From Membranipora membranacea (lineage: Eukaryota > Bryozoa > Gymnolaemata > Cheilostomatida > Membraniporidae): a stretch of DNA of 64,000 bases. Shown piece by piece: positions 1 through 10,697 of the stretch. Every line of letters starts with the position of its first letter. The stretch's first letter is position 1. Made by a program: the position numbers and the translations under genes. The stretch is from the NCBI GenBank assembly GCA_914767715.1, contig OU612072.1:15934001-15998000 (forward strand), written 5' to 3'. The notes beneath the pieces are model-generated. The model ran no database searches. It was not told where the DNA came from and saw nothing but the letters and a program-made list of their open reading frames with translations.

Positions 1-3000
1 TATTCTGAAACCATATGTAAGTTGAGAGGTACTCCCTGAAATTCTCCTCATTACAATACGACAGAGTATTTCTAAGTTTGGCTATTTTAGAGTTGAGCTG
101 TTCTGCAACCTGCAAATGAGAAGACATTAAAATGAACGTTTAAAATGGATAGGTCTCACTCACACAATCTGGTGATATATGTTTGTGTTTGGAGACTAAT
201 ATTGGAGCATGTGACTAACCATCACTCAAATTTCAAACAGCACAGCTGTGTTAAATTTGCAACCTGATGGTGTCCTGTTCTTTGTTGAATATTTTATTGC
301 CATGAATCAAGTTTGTTCTTTATACATGCATCCCACAATAAAATAAAAGACCAATTTGTAAACCATTTGATTGTGTAGCAATAATTGACACACACCAGAA
401 CGCACTGTGTGCACACTGTTGTATTCAATGGGCAAAACTAATACAGGTGATGAAGTTAGAGACCATAGATCAAGCGTTCCTGTTAAGCGAATTTCACTAA
501 CCTGCGTGTTCAGACTTGTGTACTTCTCAAATAAACGCACATCATAGCCAGAACTACACTCTACAAAAAATCCAATAGAGCATACATGCATCTGTTTGTC
601 TGGCAATAAAATTGTGTGTGAAATATTGAGGTTAGGTGTGATACAAATTAGCAATTGAACATTTGCAAGGAGGGCAATGTAAATTCTATTCCATACATAT
701 GAAAATACACCGATCAATCAGCAGGCGATTGCAATACGCCAATGATGGAGTTCGGGACATACACAGATCGCAGTGTCAAAATCTTCAGCTGTCCTGATAT
801 AATAAACCAACCTTTATGATTGACCCAATGAAATCTGTCGACAAAGAACTTGGTGTCTTTGAAAAATCCTGGGTCTCTGTTCAGACAATAGTCGTGAAGA
901 TTGCAGCTGTTGCTATGACAAATCTAGGAGCTGCAAACAGAGCGACGTAAGTCAGAGAAAATTACATATTCTTGAAGCCACACATTGCTGTTATAGAGGC
1001 TGTAGAGAATGAGGGGGGGGGGAGAAGAAAGGCTGTGCTTGTGGAGTAGTTAGGTGATATTAAATACAATACCAATAAGTGAGGTCTGTATGTATTGGAG
1101 GGATATTAAGCCCATTCATTGTGAAATGTAATAATGTCTGTTTAAATTAAGCTGAACTGATCGGAAATGATTTGATAATTTCAAGTACATATCATATTGA
1201 ATGTTTCCTACCTCTGGTAAACCTTGTACGCAGAATGGTGAACGGTATGTTGGGTGACTCCTGGTTCGGCATGAGTTCAAAGCCATAACATATACCTGAA
1301 ATGACAACAATAATTATATCGATATTAAGAAATAAACCACAAAAATCATGAACAAAATTTCTTAACTCAGAACTGAGGGATCAGCGAGGATAGGTTGATA
1401 GACTGCAAGCTCATAAAGTATATACTCTTGTATAGAAAGACACAGAATTACGCTGAGAATTTTATAAAAAAAATTATTTACCATGTGGACATGACATGGT
1501 GAATATGCCAGAGGTTAGGGTCCTGTGTTTAGGTGCATTCTTTGTACACACTTTCTGATTCTTCGCATCTAGGCGGTAGTGGCCTCTTCTTGTTAATGGA
1601 GGAAGATTTGGCAGAGAATCTAAATGATCCATAGCTAGGTCATATGGTCCTAGTTGGTGGGGCTCTGTGTTAGCTATCACATGTATTTTGTTGATGAGAT
1701 GGTGGAGTGTTGGCTTCAGCTGCGGCAACACATGAGGAAATGCTCGAACAACATTGTATATGCTAGGCATGGACTGTTTCAGAGTCTTGAGGTTTTCTGG
1801 GATGGTGATACCATGTTTGAGAATATTCAATATTGATTCAGGGGAGTAGTAGGTAGGGTCAATAAAGGCGATTGCTGGAGTGCTGGCAGACACATCACGA
1901 AAGAACTGCTTCCATGGTGTAGGTAGGTTTTTAAGTTGGCTGTCCTTCAGCTTTTCTAGGATAGGGATAAGCCAAGGTGCCGCAGCCTGGGCCATAGCGA
2001 GTAATGAGTCATCAACTGTTCCTGTTTTTGAGCGAAGCGCCTTCCGTAGCTTGTAATTCGGAATGAGAATTCTTTCATCAAACCTGTAATGACAGTTCGA
2101 ATATTATGTCGATGCAAAATAACCAGATTTGTTTTCCGAATGTTGCGTCATCTGCTACCCCGGATAGTTAAACTTTCCACGGTTAAACGAAAGTACTAGT
2201 CAACATGTGCCACCACTGATATATATTTATGGATTTGGTCGGTCCAAAAGTTTAGTAATGCTACAGCCGACCCCTTGTAAACATTTGTCAAGTAGCTTGA
2301 GTTTTTAAAGGTCGTTAAGGGACGTTAATGCTGCCAGATATGTTTAGCTGGTCAGATCTGTTCCCCTCATCTATATAAAAATTATATGGATGAGGGGAGA
2401 TCCAATTACTGACAAATAGCTGTACTGTGTATTTTACCACTAATTCGTGTGTTCATAACAATGTGTGCGACCGTACAAACTATATGAGAATTACATGCTG
2501 TGGCCTTGTAATATTTATTCACAAGTACCAACCTGGAACCGTTCAAAGGTGTCTCTTTCTTAGAGGGATGGTGCCGGATCAGAAGAAAACGCCTCTCAAA
2601 ACTCAATGTGATACCATCGCACACAACTGTTTCAGGAACATCTCTGCATGTACTGCAAATGAAATTTGCAGAGCGACTATTTCCAAAGTCAAGAAGTCTG
2701 TTGAAAGCCAGCCAGGACACTCTGAAGCGATGGTATGTTATTACGCTGTCATCATCATCACTTAGTTCTGTCCACTTCCAAGCAAAGAGCTTGTAGAAGG
2801 AGAAGAGAGGCATACTATAACATAATCAGAGTAATTTCACAATATATAAATTAACATAGAAATCTCATACAGAGCAGTATACGGTATGAAGCAACAAAGA
2901 GCTTTCATCTGCATGTTTAGCAACTCATAGCAAGAAACAGTCCTCATTTTTATACAATTTACAGCTCCTGCCGAACCATGTTACCACTGTAATATTTAGA

Positions 3001-6000
3001 AAGATTTGATATTATTTGGCCTCTAGCGTCAATATTGGGTTTACCCTGATATGAGAAATGTCCTCACGTAGTCAATCATAACACTGTGGTGTATGAGGAG
3101 CTCCCCATATTCATGATTGCATGATCCCCGCCATTAGCATATGTGTCTTTAGAGCAGCTGCAACATCTCCCAATCCTCACAATACATTTTCTAGCTCCAT
3201 TGAGGGTGTACATAGGAAGAGTTGAAATGCGCTCAGAGATATCAATTTCTGTAGAGCTGCAGTATGAGCATTGTGTTGGGGTCAATGTGTCAGGTGGTAC
3301 GTCACTCCTTGAAGAAAACAGATACTATTGACTTGAAACTATAGATGAATCATTAATTCGAGAATTAACAGTGTCGCAGTGCAATTTACGTGCTTGAAAT
3401 CGATCCATATATGTTCAAATGATATGTCGGGGGAGGGTTAGACAGTCGCAATAAAGGCATTACAGAAAAGTTCAGTATCTTTGGTATGGAACAAGTTTTC
3501 CAATTGCACTGAGCATTACAGCTTCCCCCACTGACCTTGGTACTGTTGTGAAGCTTATTCTTTTCCATGATAGAGAGGTTTGTCTTGATAGAATGGATGC
3601 ACGGTATTGAGGGGCGGTTTCCGAAGGTACTATTCTTAAAAATGGACATGGCCCACGGTGATTGATGCAATCACACTTGCCATTCTTCACAGTTCCGAAC
3701 CTTCGATCAGTATAAATAAGCCTAGTGGATTCTTCGATTTCAATGACCTAAAATAGAGCAACCATAGAGCATCAGACAATCATTTCAAAACAGAGCAATA
3801 CACACCTTCAATTTGAAACTGATCAGAATCCTTTACATTATTATATCATTCATTTTAATGACAAGATAAAACAATAGTGGCTTTTGGTGGCCACAAAACA
3901 TTTAGAATTTTAGATCATGCAGATGACAATTAGTTGTTTACAGTACAACAACGCTCCATGATGTTACCTGATAGTTCTGCATGACAGAATAACCATGATC
4001 AGCATCATCACATTCTTCACGATTCTCAGGATAAACCCACTCATCCGTTAACAATATCGAATCACCAGAACTTAGGAATAGTACATAGTAGCAGGATAAA
4101 TCTCAGGCTTATGAAAGTTGGGCAAAGAAGTGTGTAGGGGGGGGGGGGGGAGGTGGGGAATCAATCAAACTTAATTAGGCATAATCATGATATAGGACTC
4201 ATATAATCAAAAGGAGAAATAGCCGTTCTCTAATAACATACGTAAATCTTCCATTTCCCCAAATAACCTCAAGACATCAATGTGGAGGCATGATGAGGGT
4301 GCTTCTGGCTCTAGACAGTGTGAGGTTGCAGTCAAAGCCCTCTCTAAACCATCAACATCGCATGAACAGTACATCTTCCCGCTGAGTCGTATTACACCAA
4401 CAAAGCTTCTACCCTGCAAAAATGTCAACATACATCGTTCACATTTCATTGCCACCAGAGCAGAAGAGAAGACAATACGATAAGTGAAAGCTGTTGTTTC
4501 ATTTTTTCCTGACAAATTACAATGTATTGATTAAGCGGTGTCGTAACATTATACATTAATAAGACTAACCGAAGACTAATGCATGTTATACATCAGGCAG
4601 TTACTTATAATAAAGTTTTGTCAGATTTACATGATAAAATACAATAATTTGGATGTATATCACCATATAGAAACTCACATCAATATTTTCCTTTGCCTTT
4701 AAATTGCGTCTCGCCATAGCAATATATCTGGTCCAAATGATACTCCGATGGAGCACTAGCTTATGAGCATATCTTTGAATGGGTTCCTAAAATAGAATCG
4801 AAGACTTTCTCAATCTTATCACCTGAAACCTATGAACCTTCAGTAGGATTCTGTGTGTTGCACGGCATGCATAAAGATAATACAGCGAGAAGCAAACAGC
4901 AGGAATATCTTACAATTGTGTTATGCAAATACATCAAAAAGCTTGTGTCACACAATACCTCTAACTATACAATGAGTGTAAGGTTTTGGTCAAGTCACCT
5001 ACCAGATTAATTTCTGAACTGATACCACTCAAGACAGGAGCCTGAATGTTCACACAATCATCAGAAGTGGCCTCATGAGAATCTTCAGTGTGTGTTTCTT
5101 CCAAGTGATCAACCGGTTCAACAACTGTAAACATGAGAGTGGACATGCTTTGATTATTAGCAGGTGAAAGTTAGTTGACAAAGGCAAATTATTTTGAGAA
5201 TATCCATACTCCAGGACTCAACTAATATGAAATATGGTTGACATCAGCAACAAGAGTATATGGGGCTGGATAATTGCATGCTTTTCTCATGCAAGTTTGT
5301 TTAGTATGTATCATTAGATCCTCCAACACATCTATCATTCATCAGTGCAAGTAGTTAAATGAGTTTAACTCCTTGATCAGTGTCTCTTACCTTCAGTGGC
5401 AAAAGCTTGCTCTTTATTCAAACTGGGCTCTGCTATCTTTTCAGGTTTCCTAAAATCGGGAATGTAAATTTTACTTTCATACCATTCCAAGCTCTAGCTA
5501 GACTACTTGTCCAACCAGTGTGGCCAAATGAAAGTGTATACAACATCATTCACAAGCATTAAAAAGTTTTGCTGCTTGTGACACTTACCTTTTCTTGGAT
5601 ACTGATGGTCGGCTTCTAGAGAATGTATAGGACACATCTCTCTTCCCTTTTTGACTCATCTACAAAGCACATAGAATATATCACATCAAAATGTCATTCA
5701 CAGGAAATGGATGTACAGTGGTAGAGACTCAGGCAAACAGTAGTCAATATGCTCACCCTCAACAAAAAAGTGCCTGGTACTGAATAGGACAACATGAGTA
5801 AATGTCTACATGAGATATCATCTATTGGAGTGACTTATTGACAACCAACTAAGACTGATTTTCTTCAATGACACAGCAATCAGGAATCACTAGTTAAGTT
5901 TGTGTTGCACAAAAGCCTAGAGCAGACATGAGCCGGTATAGACAGTAGGCCTAAGTTAGGCAGACAAGGTGAAATTGGACTGATGTAGTATAATAACGCT

Positions 6001-6369
6001 ACGAATTGAACCAGATACCTATGGATAGTCGCATCACAGATTGAAGTGAGTGATTTATTATACCCAACCAAGGGCCAAGTAGCAAGTAGGTAGCGGAATG
6101 GTAGTTGTTGGGTTACAATATTCCTGGCTCCTGAACACTTTTACCCATACCCACCATCAAATTTCAGCGGTAGATATCCCACAAAATATTAGTGAAGCTT
6201 TCAATACAAATCTGGTCAATTAGTACTAGGTAGAAAATGACACCATATCCCCTCAACTTCTACTAACCTTTTCAAGTATCATTTCCTTGGTATAACAACT
6301 TGCAGTATGACTAGAACATTTTTGAGAACTCCCACACCCTTCATTTTCTGACTGGTCATTTTGAGACAT
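1..6369 (-). CDS. KDZ-transposase-related (CxC/KDZ family) protein, 3' end beyond the window, probably frameshifted
   Basis: A multi-exon gene read from 6369 to the left edge. Exons: 6268-6369 (ATG at 6369), 5589-5659, 5391-5449, 5003-5124, 4679-4786, about 4238-4413, 3968-4070, 3536-3747, 3083-3307, 2533-2814, 1482-2083, 1212-1295, 812-930, 502-560 and <1-109. Borders are GT..AG. Phases agree except inside 812-930. The model gives about 811 codons before the edge. Visible motifs in order: a Ser-rich basic N-terminus; a CSC cluster near 4370; a zinc-ribbon-like CSYC...CCSCS block (3120-3280); STCRDVPETVVCDG (about 2630); SGIFTMSCPHG joined by splicing to ICYGFELMP; CNLHDYCLNRDPGFF; FHWVNHKE; and an EQLNSKI...LSYCNEENF block at the edge. 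From knowledge of the family, this order is that of KDZ (Kyakuja-Dileera-Zisupton) transposases and their intron-bearing animal relatives. Its many introns suggest a long-resident or domesticated copy. The junctions near 4238 and 3083 use weak donors. Function is unknown. Confidence 0.78.
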
Positions 6370-6730
6370 GATAGAGAGTAACTTTAAGCCTGCCTGAAAT
6401 GATATGGTCTACATCACACAAGCATGTTCTAGGGTATTGATAAGTAACTAGAGAATGGATCATCAGTGAGTAAAATTTCCTTCTTCTTCCCACCAAAAAT
6501 TTCAAGTAATTCAGTTAGTGTCAGTTTCGAAACAGTAGAGTACAGTGAATTAATAAAAATGATAAAAAATATATCAGCTTCTTATATCAGTGATATATCA
6601 TCAAATCCTCAAAAAATATAGTGTTTTTTAATTGATAATAGGCCTATATTGCACTATTTTTTATTTTCTATTCTATATATAGAGAGAACCTATGGGAGAT
6701 ATATGTCCAATTTCAACGGGTTTAATACAT
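6370..6730. other. AT-rich gap between the KDZ-like gene and the Ty3 element
   Basis: This stretch holds the upstream flank of the minus-strand gene that starts at 6369, then A/T-rich sequence up to the point where LTR similarity begins. I see no ORF, no clear TATA box and no match to the missing 5' half of the Ty3 LTR. The 8-mer atattgca occurs here (about 6656-6663) and right after the 3' LTR (23411). It may be a remnant of an insertion-site duplication, but it is not adjacent to the LTR edge. Confidence 0.5.
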
Positions 6731-7045
6731 GTTTTGCATCGAGGCTAAAAACGGATATAATCTCGGAAACTAAATGTCGATCTAAGGAGGATTTCTGGAA
6801 TATCAGAGTTTGTTGATAGTTTTTGCATCGAGGCTGTACCAAAGTCAATACCCAATCGAGTTATATGTTCATATAATCTCAAACAAGTAGTTATATTAAT
6901 ATTTGTGCACTATAAGTTTTTATAGTTGCTCGTAAATATTTTAGTTCTAAAATATTAGCCACAATTACAAGACAGTAATAAACACCTGCTATAAGTTCTA
7001 TAGCCAGGTAAAGCAAGTCATACACAAAATAGGAAGGATATAACA
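6731..7045 (+). repeat. Partial 5' LTR of the Ty3 element
   Basis: Colinear over 315 bp with 23096-23410, with two substitutions (in aaatgtcg versus aaatatcg, and aagtag versus aagcag). Ends in ggatataaca, immediately followed by the primer-binding site. The first 379 bp of the LTR seen at 22717-23095 have no counterpart upstream of 6731, so the U3 half is missing here. Confidence 0.9.
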
Positions 7046-7063
7046 TTGGTGGCAGCAGTGGGA
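7046..7063 (+). other. Probable primer-binding site of the Ty3 element
   Basis: The sequence ttggtggcagcagtgggat directly follows the LTR end, where Ty3 elements carry a stretch complementary to a tRNA 3' end. The cognate tRNA was not identified. Confidence 0.6.
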
Positions 7064-7100
7064 TGTGTAACGTTCTACTTCCAGGACAACCCACTACAGA

Positions 7101-8111
7101 ATGGATCAAGCTGATGAACATGAGGTACAGGCCCTCCAGGATGCGGGCGGGGACCAAGAACCAGAAGTACCGGCTGTTCAGGCACAGGCACCGTCTGTCC
7201 AGCCACCCCCTGCCCAAGCACCGCCTGTTCAGGAGGCTGCGCCTGATGCACAAGGATTTCTACAAAACCTTAATGAGCTGATAAGAGCCACTGTCGCTCA
7301 GGCTCAGGCTGGACACCATATACCTGCTGTGAAACTGAAAGTCCCAACGTTCAACGGAAAAGGTGATGTGGAGCTCTTTCTTACACAGATACAAGAGATT
7401 GCTTTGTCCCAGGAGTGGGACGAAGAGACCATTGTTCTGAAAGCAAGAGAAGGCCTATCAGGGCCAGCACAAGGATGTGGTAGATCGGGGACTTGGCAAG
7501 GGATTGTGGATACCCTACGGTTACACTATGGACTCACAGCCACAGAGGCAGAGGCTAAGTTAGCTTCATATAGGAGAACACAGGGAGTTTCCTTGGCCGA
7601 ATTTAGCACTGAAATAAAGAAACTAGTGAACGTAGCCTATGCCGATGCAGAGGAGCCTGTGAGACGGCGGCTGACTATGGAGAGGTTTAAACTTGGAGTG
7701 AACCATCCCGGTGTGCAGGGACACTTGTTGGCTAGGCAACCAGAAACACTGGAGGATATGGTTCGGGCAGGTAATGAGTTCTTGCTAGTCACCAAGAGCT
7801 CCATAGCCCAAGGACAACCAAGAGTGCGTGAGGTTGACGATACTAAAGAAGAACAGGTTCGACAGGTGACAACGGATGGAGCAGACATTCACACCATTAC
7901 CAAGGCGGTGGAGGCCCTTACTAAGGAATTGTCAGAACTGAAGAATAAATTGGACAAGTCAGATAGAGGCTCTCACTCAAAAGGGGGAAGGAGTGGGCGC
8001 CCACCACCGAAACAAGATGGTTGCTGGGGATGCAAGCAGACTGGCCATATTAGAAAGGAATGTCCTACCAACCCCTGGCCGGCGGGAAACGAAGAGGGTC
8101 CACGACAGTAA
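7101..8111 (+). CDS. gag: Ty3 element Gag
   Basis: 336 residues, open from the first ATG after the leader. The N-terminal 50 residues are rich in Pro, Gln and Ala. The central part (about 70-230) contains a retrotransposon-gag-like helical region with FNGKGDVELFLTQI near its start. The C-terminal third is charged, with an EALTKELSELKNKL heptad-like run. It ends in a single CCHC zinc knuckle (CWGCKQTGHIRKEC, CX2CX4HX4C) that would bind the element's RNA. The product would form the particle shell around genomic RNA. This ORF appears intact, unlike pol. It stops 8 codons after the knuckle region, and the protease reading frame resumes at 8496 after about 380 bases that are open in more than one frame, as expected for a gag-pol junction or a decayed linker. 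Confidence 0.88.
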   Translation: MDQADEHEVQALQDAGGDQEPEVPAVQAQAPSVQPPPAQAPPVQEAAPDAQGFLQNLNELIRATVAQAQAGHHIPAVKLKVPTFNGKGDVELFLTQIQEIALSQEWDEETIVLKAREGLSGPAQGCGRSGTWQGIVDTLRLHYGLTATEAEAKLASYRRTQGVSLAEFSTEIKKLVNVAYADAEEPVRRRLTMERFKLGVNHPGVQGHLLARQPETLEDMVRAGNEFLLVTKSSIAQGQPRVREVDDTKEEQVRQVTTDGADIHTITKAVEALTKELSELKNKLDKSDRGSHSKGGRSGRPPPKQDGCWGCKQTGHIRKECPTNPWPAGNEEGPRQ

Positions 8112-8495
8112 GGGAAGGTCACATTCGTGGACCAACAAGACCTCCGGAAACCGCTAGGTGGTTGGCCCCAAAGCATGCGTTGCCCATGCGTGCGCCACCT
8201 CGGCCCAAAGAGGTTTGCCTTCAAAATAGATTTACTGTTTTACGTGAGGACACAACAGTATCGGATGAAGAACCGTTCCCGTAGCAGGAACAAACAAACA
8301 AGGAATCTCCTACTAAACGACGGTCTAGAAAAAGGACTATATGCCAGTCAAAGCCCCCGACCAGTACTGAAGAGGGCCCGGCCGTCGAAGGAGTAGAGGT
8401 CACGAAAGATATTCCAAATCCCATCCCTAAAGATGGGCCCCACAGAGACATGATTGGAGTAGCACGGCCCCTATCTACAGGAAAGCTCACTGTGG

Positions 8496-8969
8496 ATGAT
8501 GAGCCAGATAGCCAAACAACAGGTTAAGTTCCTGGTTGACACTGGATGCACCACTACCTTGTTGTCAAAAGTTGTTTTCAATAGACTGCCCGTTTCTGTT
8601 AGAGGGAAGCTACAACAGACAGAAGAGGATTATGGGTTAACAGCAGATGGTAGCCCATTGAGATTTTATGGGGAGCTGCGGCTAGAGTGTAGGATGCCCC
8701 ACTTGGTGTGGAGCGAGACCTTTGTGGTCTGCAAGCTCAAAGATGATGCTATCTTGGGAATGCCTTTCTTAGTCCAGCAGCAATGTAAGTTATCCTTTGC
8801 CGATGCTCATCTGGAGCTCGCAAGTGGTGATATTGTCCCATGCCTGGACAACACAGGAGTATCAATGAGCTGCAAAGTGGTAGCGGCATCCCGGGTACAG
8901 ATCCCTGCTTATGCAGAGCAACTCATCCGTGCCTTCCTACACAACCCCACACTGGCTACACAGGACTAG
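8496..8969 (+). pseudogene. pol: Ty3 element aspartic protease region
   Basis: 157 residues. The active-site motif LVDTGCTTTLLS lies at residues 13-24 (catalytic Asp about 15) and the second conserved motif AILGMPFL about 75 residues later, the usual spacing for a retropepsin monomer that works as a dimer to cut Gag-Pol. The frame ends at a stop just after the protease fold, and the reading continues in the overlapping frame from about 8960, so a one-base change separates protease from reverse transcriptase. Neither the missing base nor the true start can be told from this copy. Confidence 0.82.
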
Positions 8970-10697
8970 TGGAGAGCTCGCGTGAAGGCCCCCCGGTTGC
9001 ATGCAGTGTGAACATTCCTGATGAAGGAGGAAGGATCTGGCTGAGGTGTCTGAACCCCTCTGGTACCAAACTTTTGGTACAACCTGGACAAGTGATTGGA
9101 AAGTTCACCAGGATAGATCGCAACCAAGTGGTGGGAGCCTGGATAACTGAGGAAGGTGATGGGGCGCTGGGCTGTTCAGCGGTAGAGGAGAGGTCGCTGA
9201 ATCACAAATTCCCCTGTCATCTGCAACAACTTTTGGAGGAAACCAGGACCGCTTGCCCCTCTGAAGAGCAGCAAGCTCGGATAAAATGTTTACTCAAGCA
9301 GTACAGTGAAGTGTTTAGTTCAGGGGATGATGACCAGGGACACACAACAATGGTAGAGCATGATATCCCTCTGATGCCTGGAGCTAGGCCCGTCCGGCAA
9401 CCCGCCAGACGGTTGGGCCCAGAAAAAGAAAAAGAGGTCGAAGCACAAATAGAAGACCTACTAAAGAAAGGTGTAATAGAACCTGGAACAGGAGCCTGGA
9501 GTTCACCAGTGGTTCTAGTAAAAAAGAAAGACAACTCTTGGCGCTTTTGCGTCGACTACCGACGATTAAATGCCGTAACTCGACAAGATGCGTATCCACT
9601 TCCTCGGATCGATGAGAGCTTAAAAGCTTTATCTGGAAGTAAATACTTCAGTACGTTAGACTTGCTATCAGGATACTGGCAGGTACCCCTGAGTAAGGAT
9701 GCACAGGATAAAGCTGCTTTCATAACGAAAGGAGGCTTATGGAAATGGAAGGTTTTACCGTTCGGTCTGACATAGGCTCCAGCCACCTTTCAAAGGTTGA
9801 TGGAATCTATCTTCCGAGGCTTGCATTGGAAGACTCTGCTACTCTACCTGGATGATGTCATTGTCATGGGCGAAGACTTTGCCACCCATCTGGAGAGATT
9901 GGAGGAGGTATTCTCAAGGCTGAAATCCGCGGGGCTGAAGCTAAAACCATCAAAATGCTCGTTGTTCCAACATCAAGTGGAGTATTTGGGTCATGTTGTC
10001 AGTGCAGAGGGCATCACCACTGACCCTAAGAAGATCGAAGCCATAGCCGGAACCAACCCGGGTAGTGGACTTACAGTCATTTCTAGGCCTGGTGGGATAC
10101 TATCGACAGTACATTGAGGGGTTTGCAACAATTGCACACCCGTTACATCATCTGACAGGAAAAAGGGTCCCATGGAACTGGACCCAAGAGGCTAGGGATA
10201 GCTTCAGTGAGTTAAAACAGAGGATGATCTCTGCCCCTATACTCGGGTACCCAGACCAGTACACGGTGGATACTGACGCAAGCAATTACGGCGTTGGCTC
10301 CGTGTTGTCACAGGAACAGGACGATAGAGAAAAGGTAATTGCTTATTATAGCAAAACATTATCCAATGCGGAGAAGAACTACTGTGTAACTCGCAGAGAG
10401 CTGCTAGCAGTGGTGCGAGCTGTCAAGCATTTTAGGCCCTACCTGTATGGTCAGCGTTTCAAGGTGCGAACCGACCATGCTTCACTGATTTGGTTATGTC
10501 GACGTATGGAACCGACAAGCCAAGTAGCTCGATGGCTCGAACTATTGTCGGAATTCAACTATACGATTGAATACAGGTCAGGAAAGAGGCACGGTAATGC
10601 TGATGGCATGAGTCGCTTACCATGCAGTGAGTGTAAACAGTGTGCTCGCATCCAAAGCAGTGGATCAAGACCTACTCAACAGGAGGTTTTGGATTAA
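8960..10697 (+). pseudogene. pol: Ty3 element reverse transcriptase and RNase H, broken
   Basis: Three pieces cover one RT-RNase H region. The first (to 9775) has the RT entry motifs WRFCVDYRRLNAVT and FSTLDLLSGYWQVPL. A TAG at 9772-9774 interrupts the FGLT..APATFQRLM motif. The second piece (to about 10060) carries the catalytic LYLDDVIVMG box and EYLGHVVS. A frameshift near 10058 leads to the third (10065-10697): LQSFLGLVGYYRQYI, the RNase H start VDTDASNYGVGSVLSQ, and RTDHASLIWL. A TAA at 10695 separates RNase H from integrase, which follows in the same frame. The enzyme would copy RNA to DNA in the particle. With two stops and a frameshift this copy is not functional. Confidence 0.9.

Noticed and set aside
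307-717. 136-codon minus-strand ORF
   Set aside because: Only the part at 502-560 is coding, as an exon of the KDZ-like gene in that frame. The rest is intron read-through.
4139-4151. G homopolymer (also near 1014 and, as C runs, near 32690 and 57752)
   Set aside because: Simple homopolymers without further structure; their length is prone to sequencing error.
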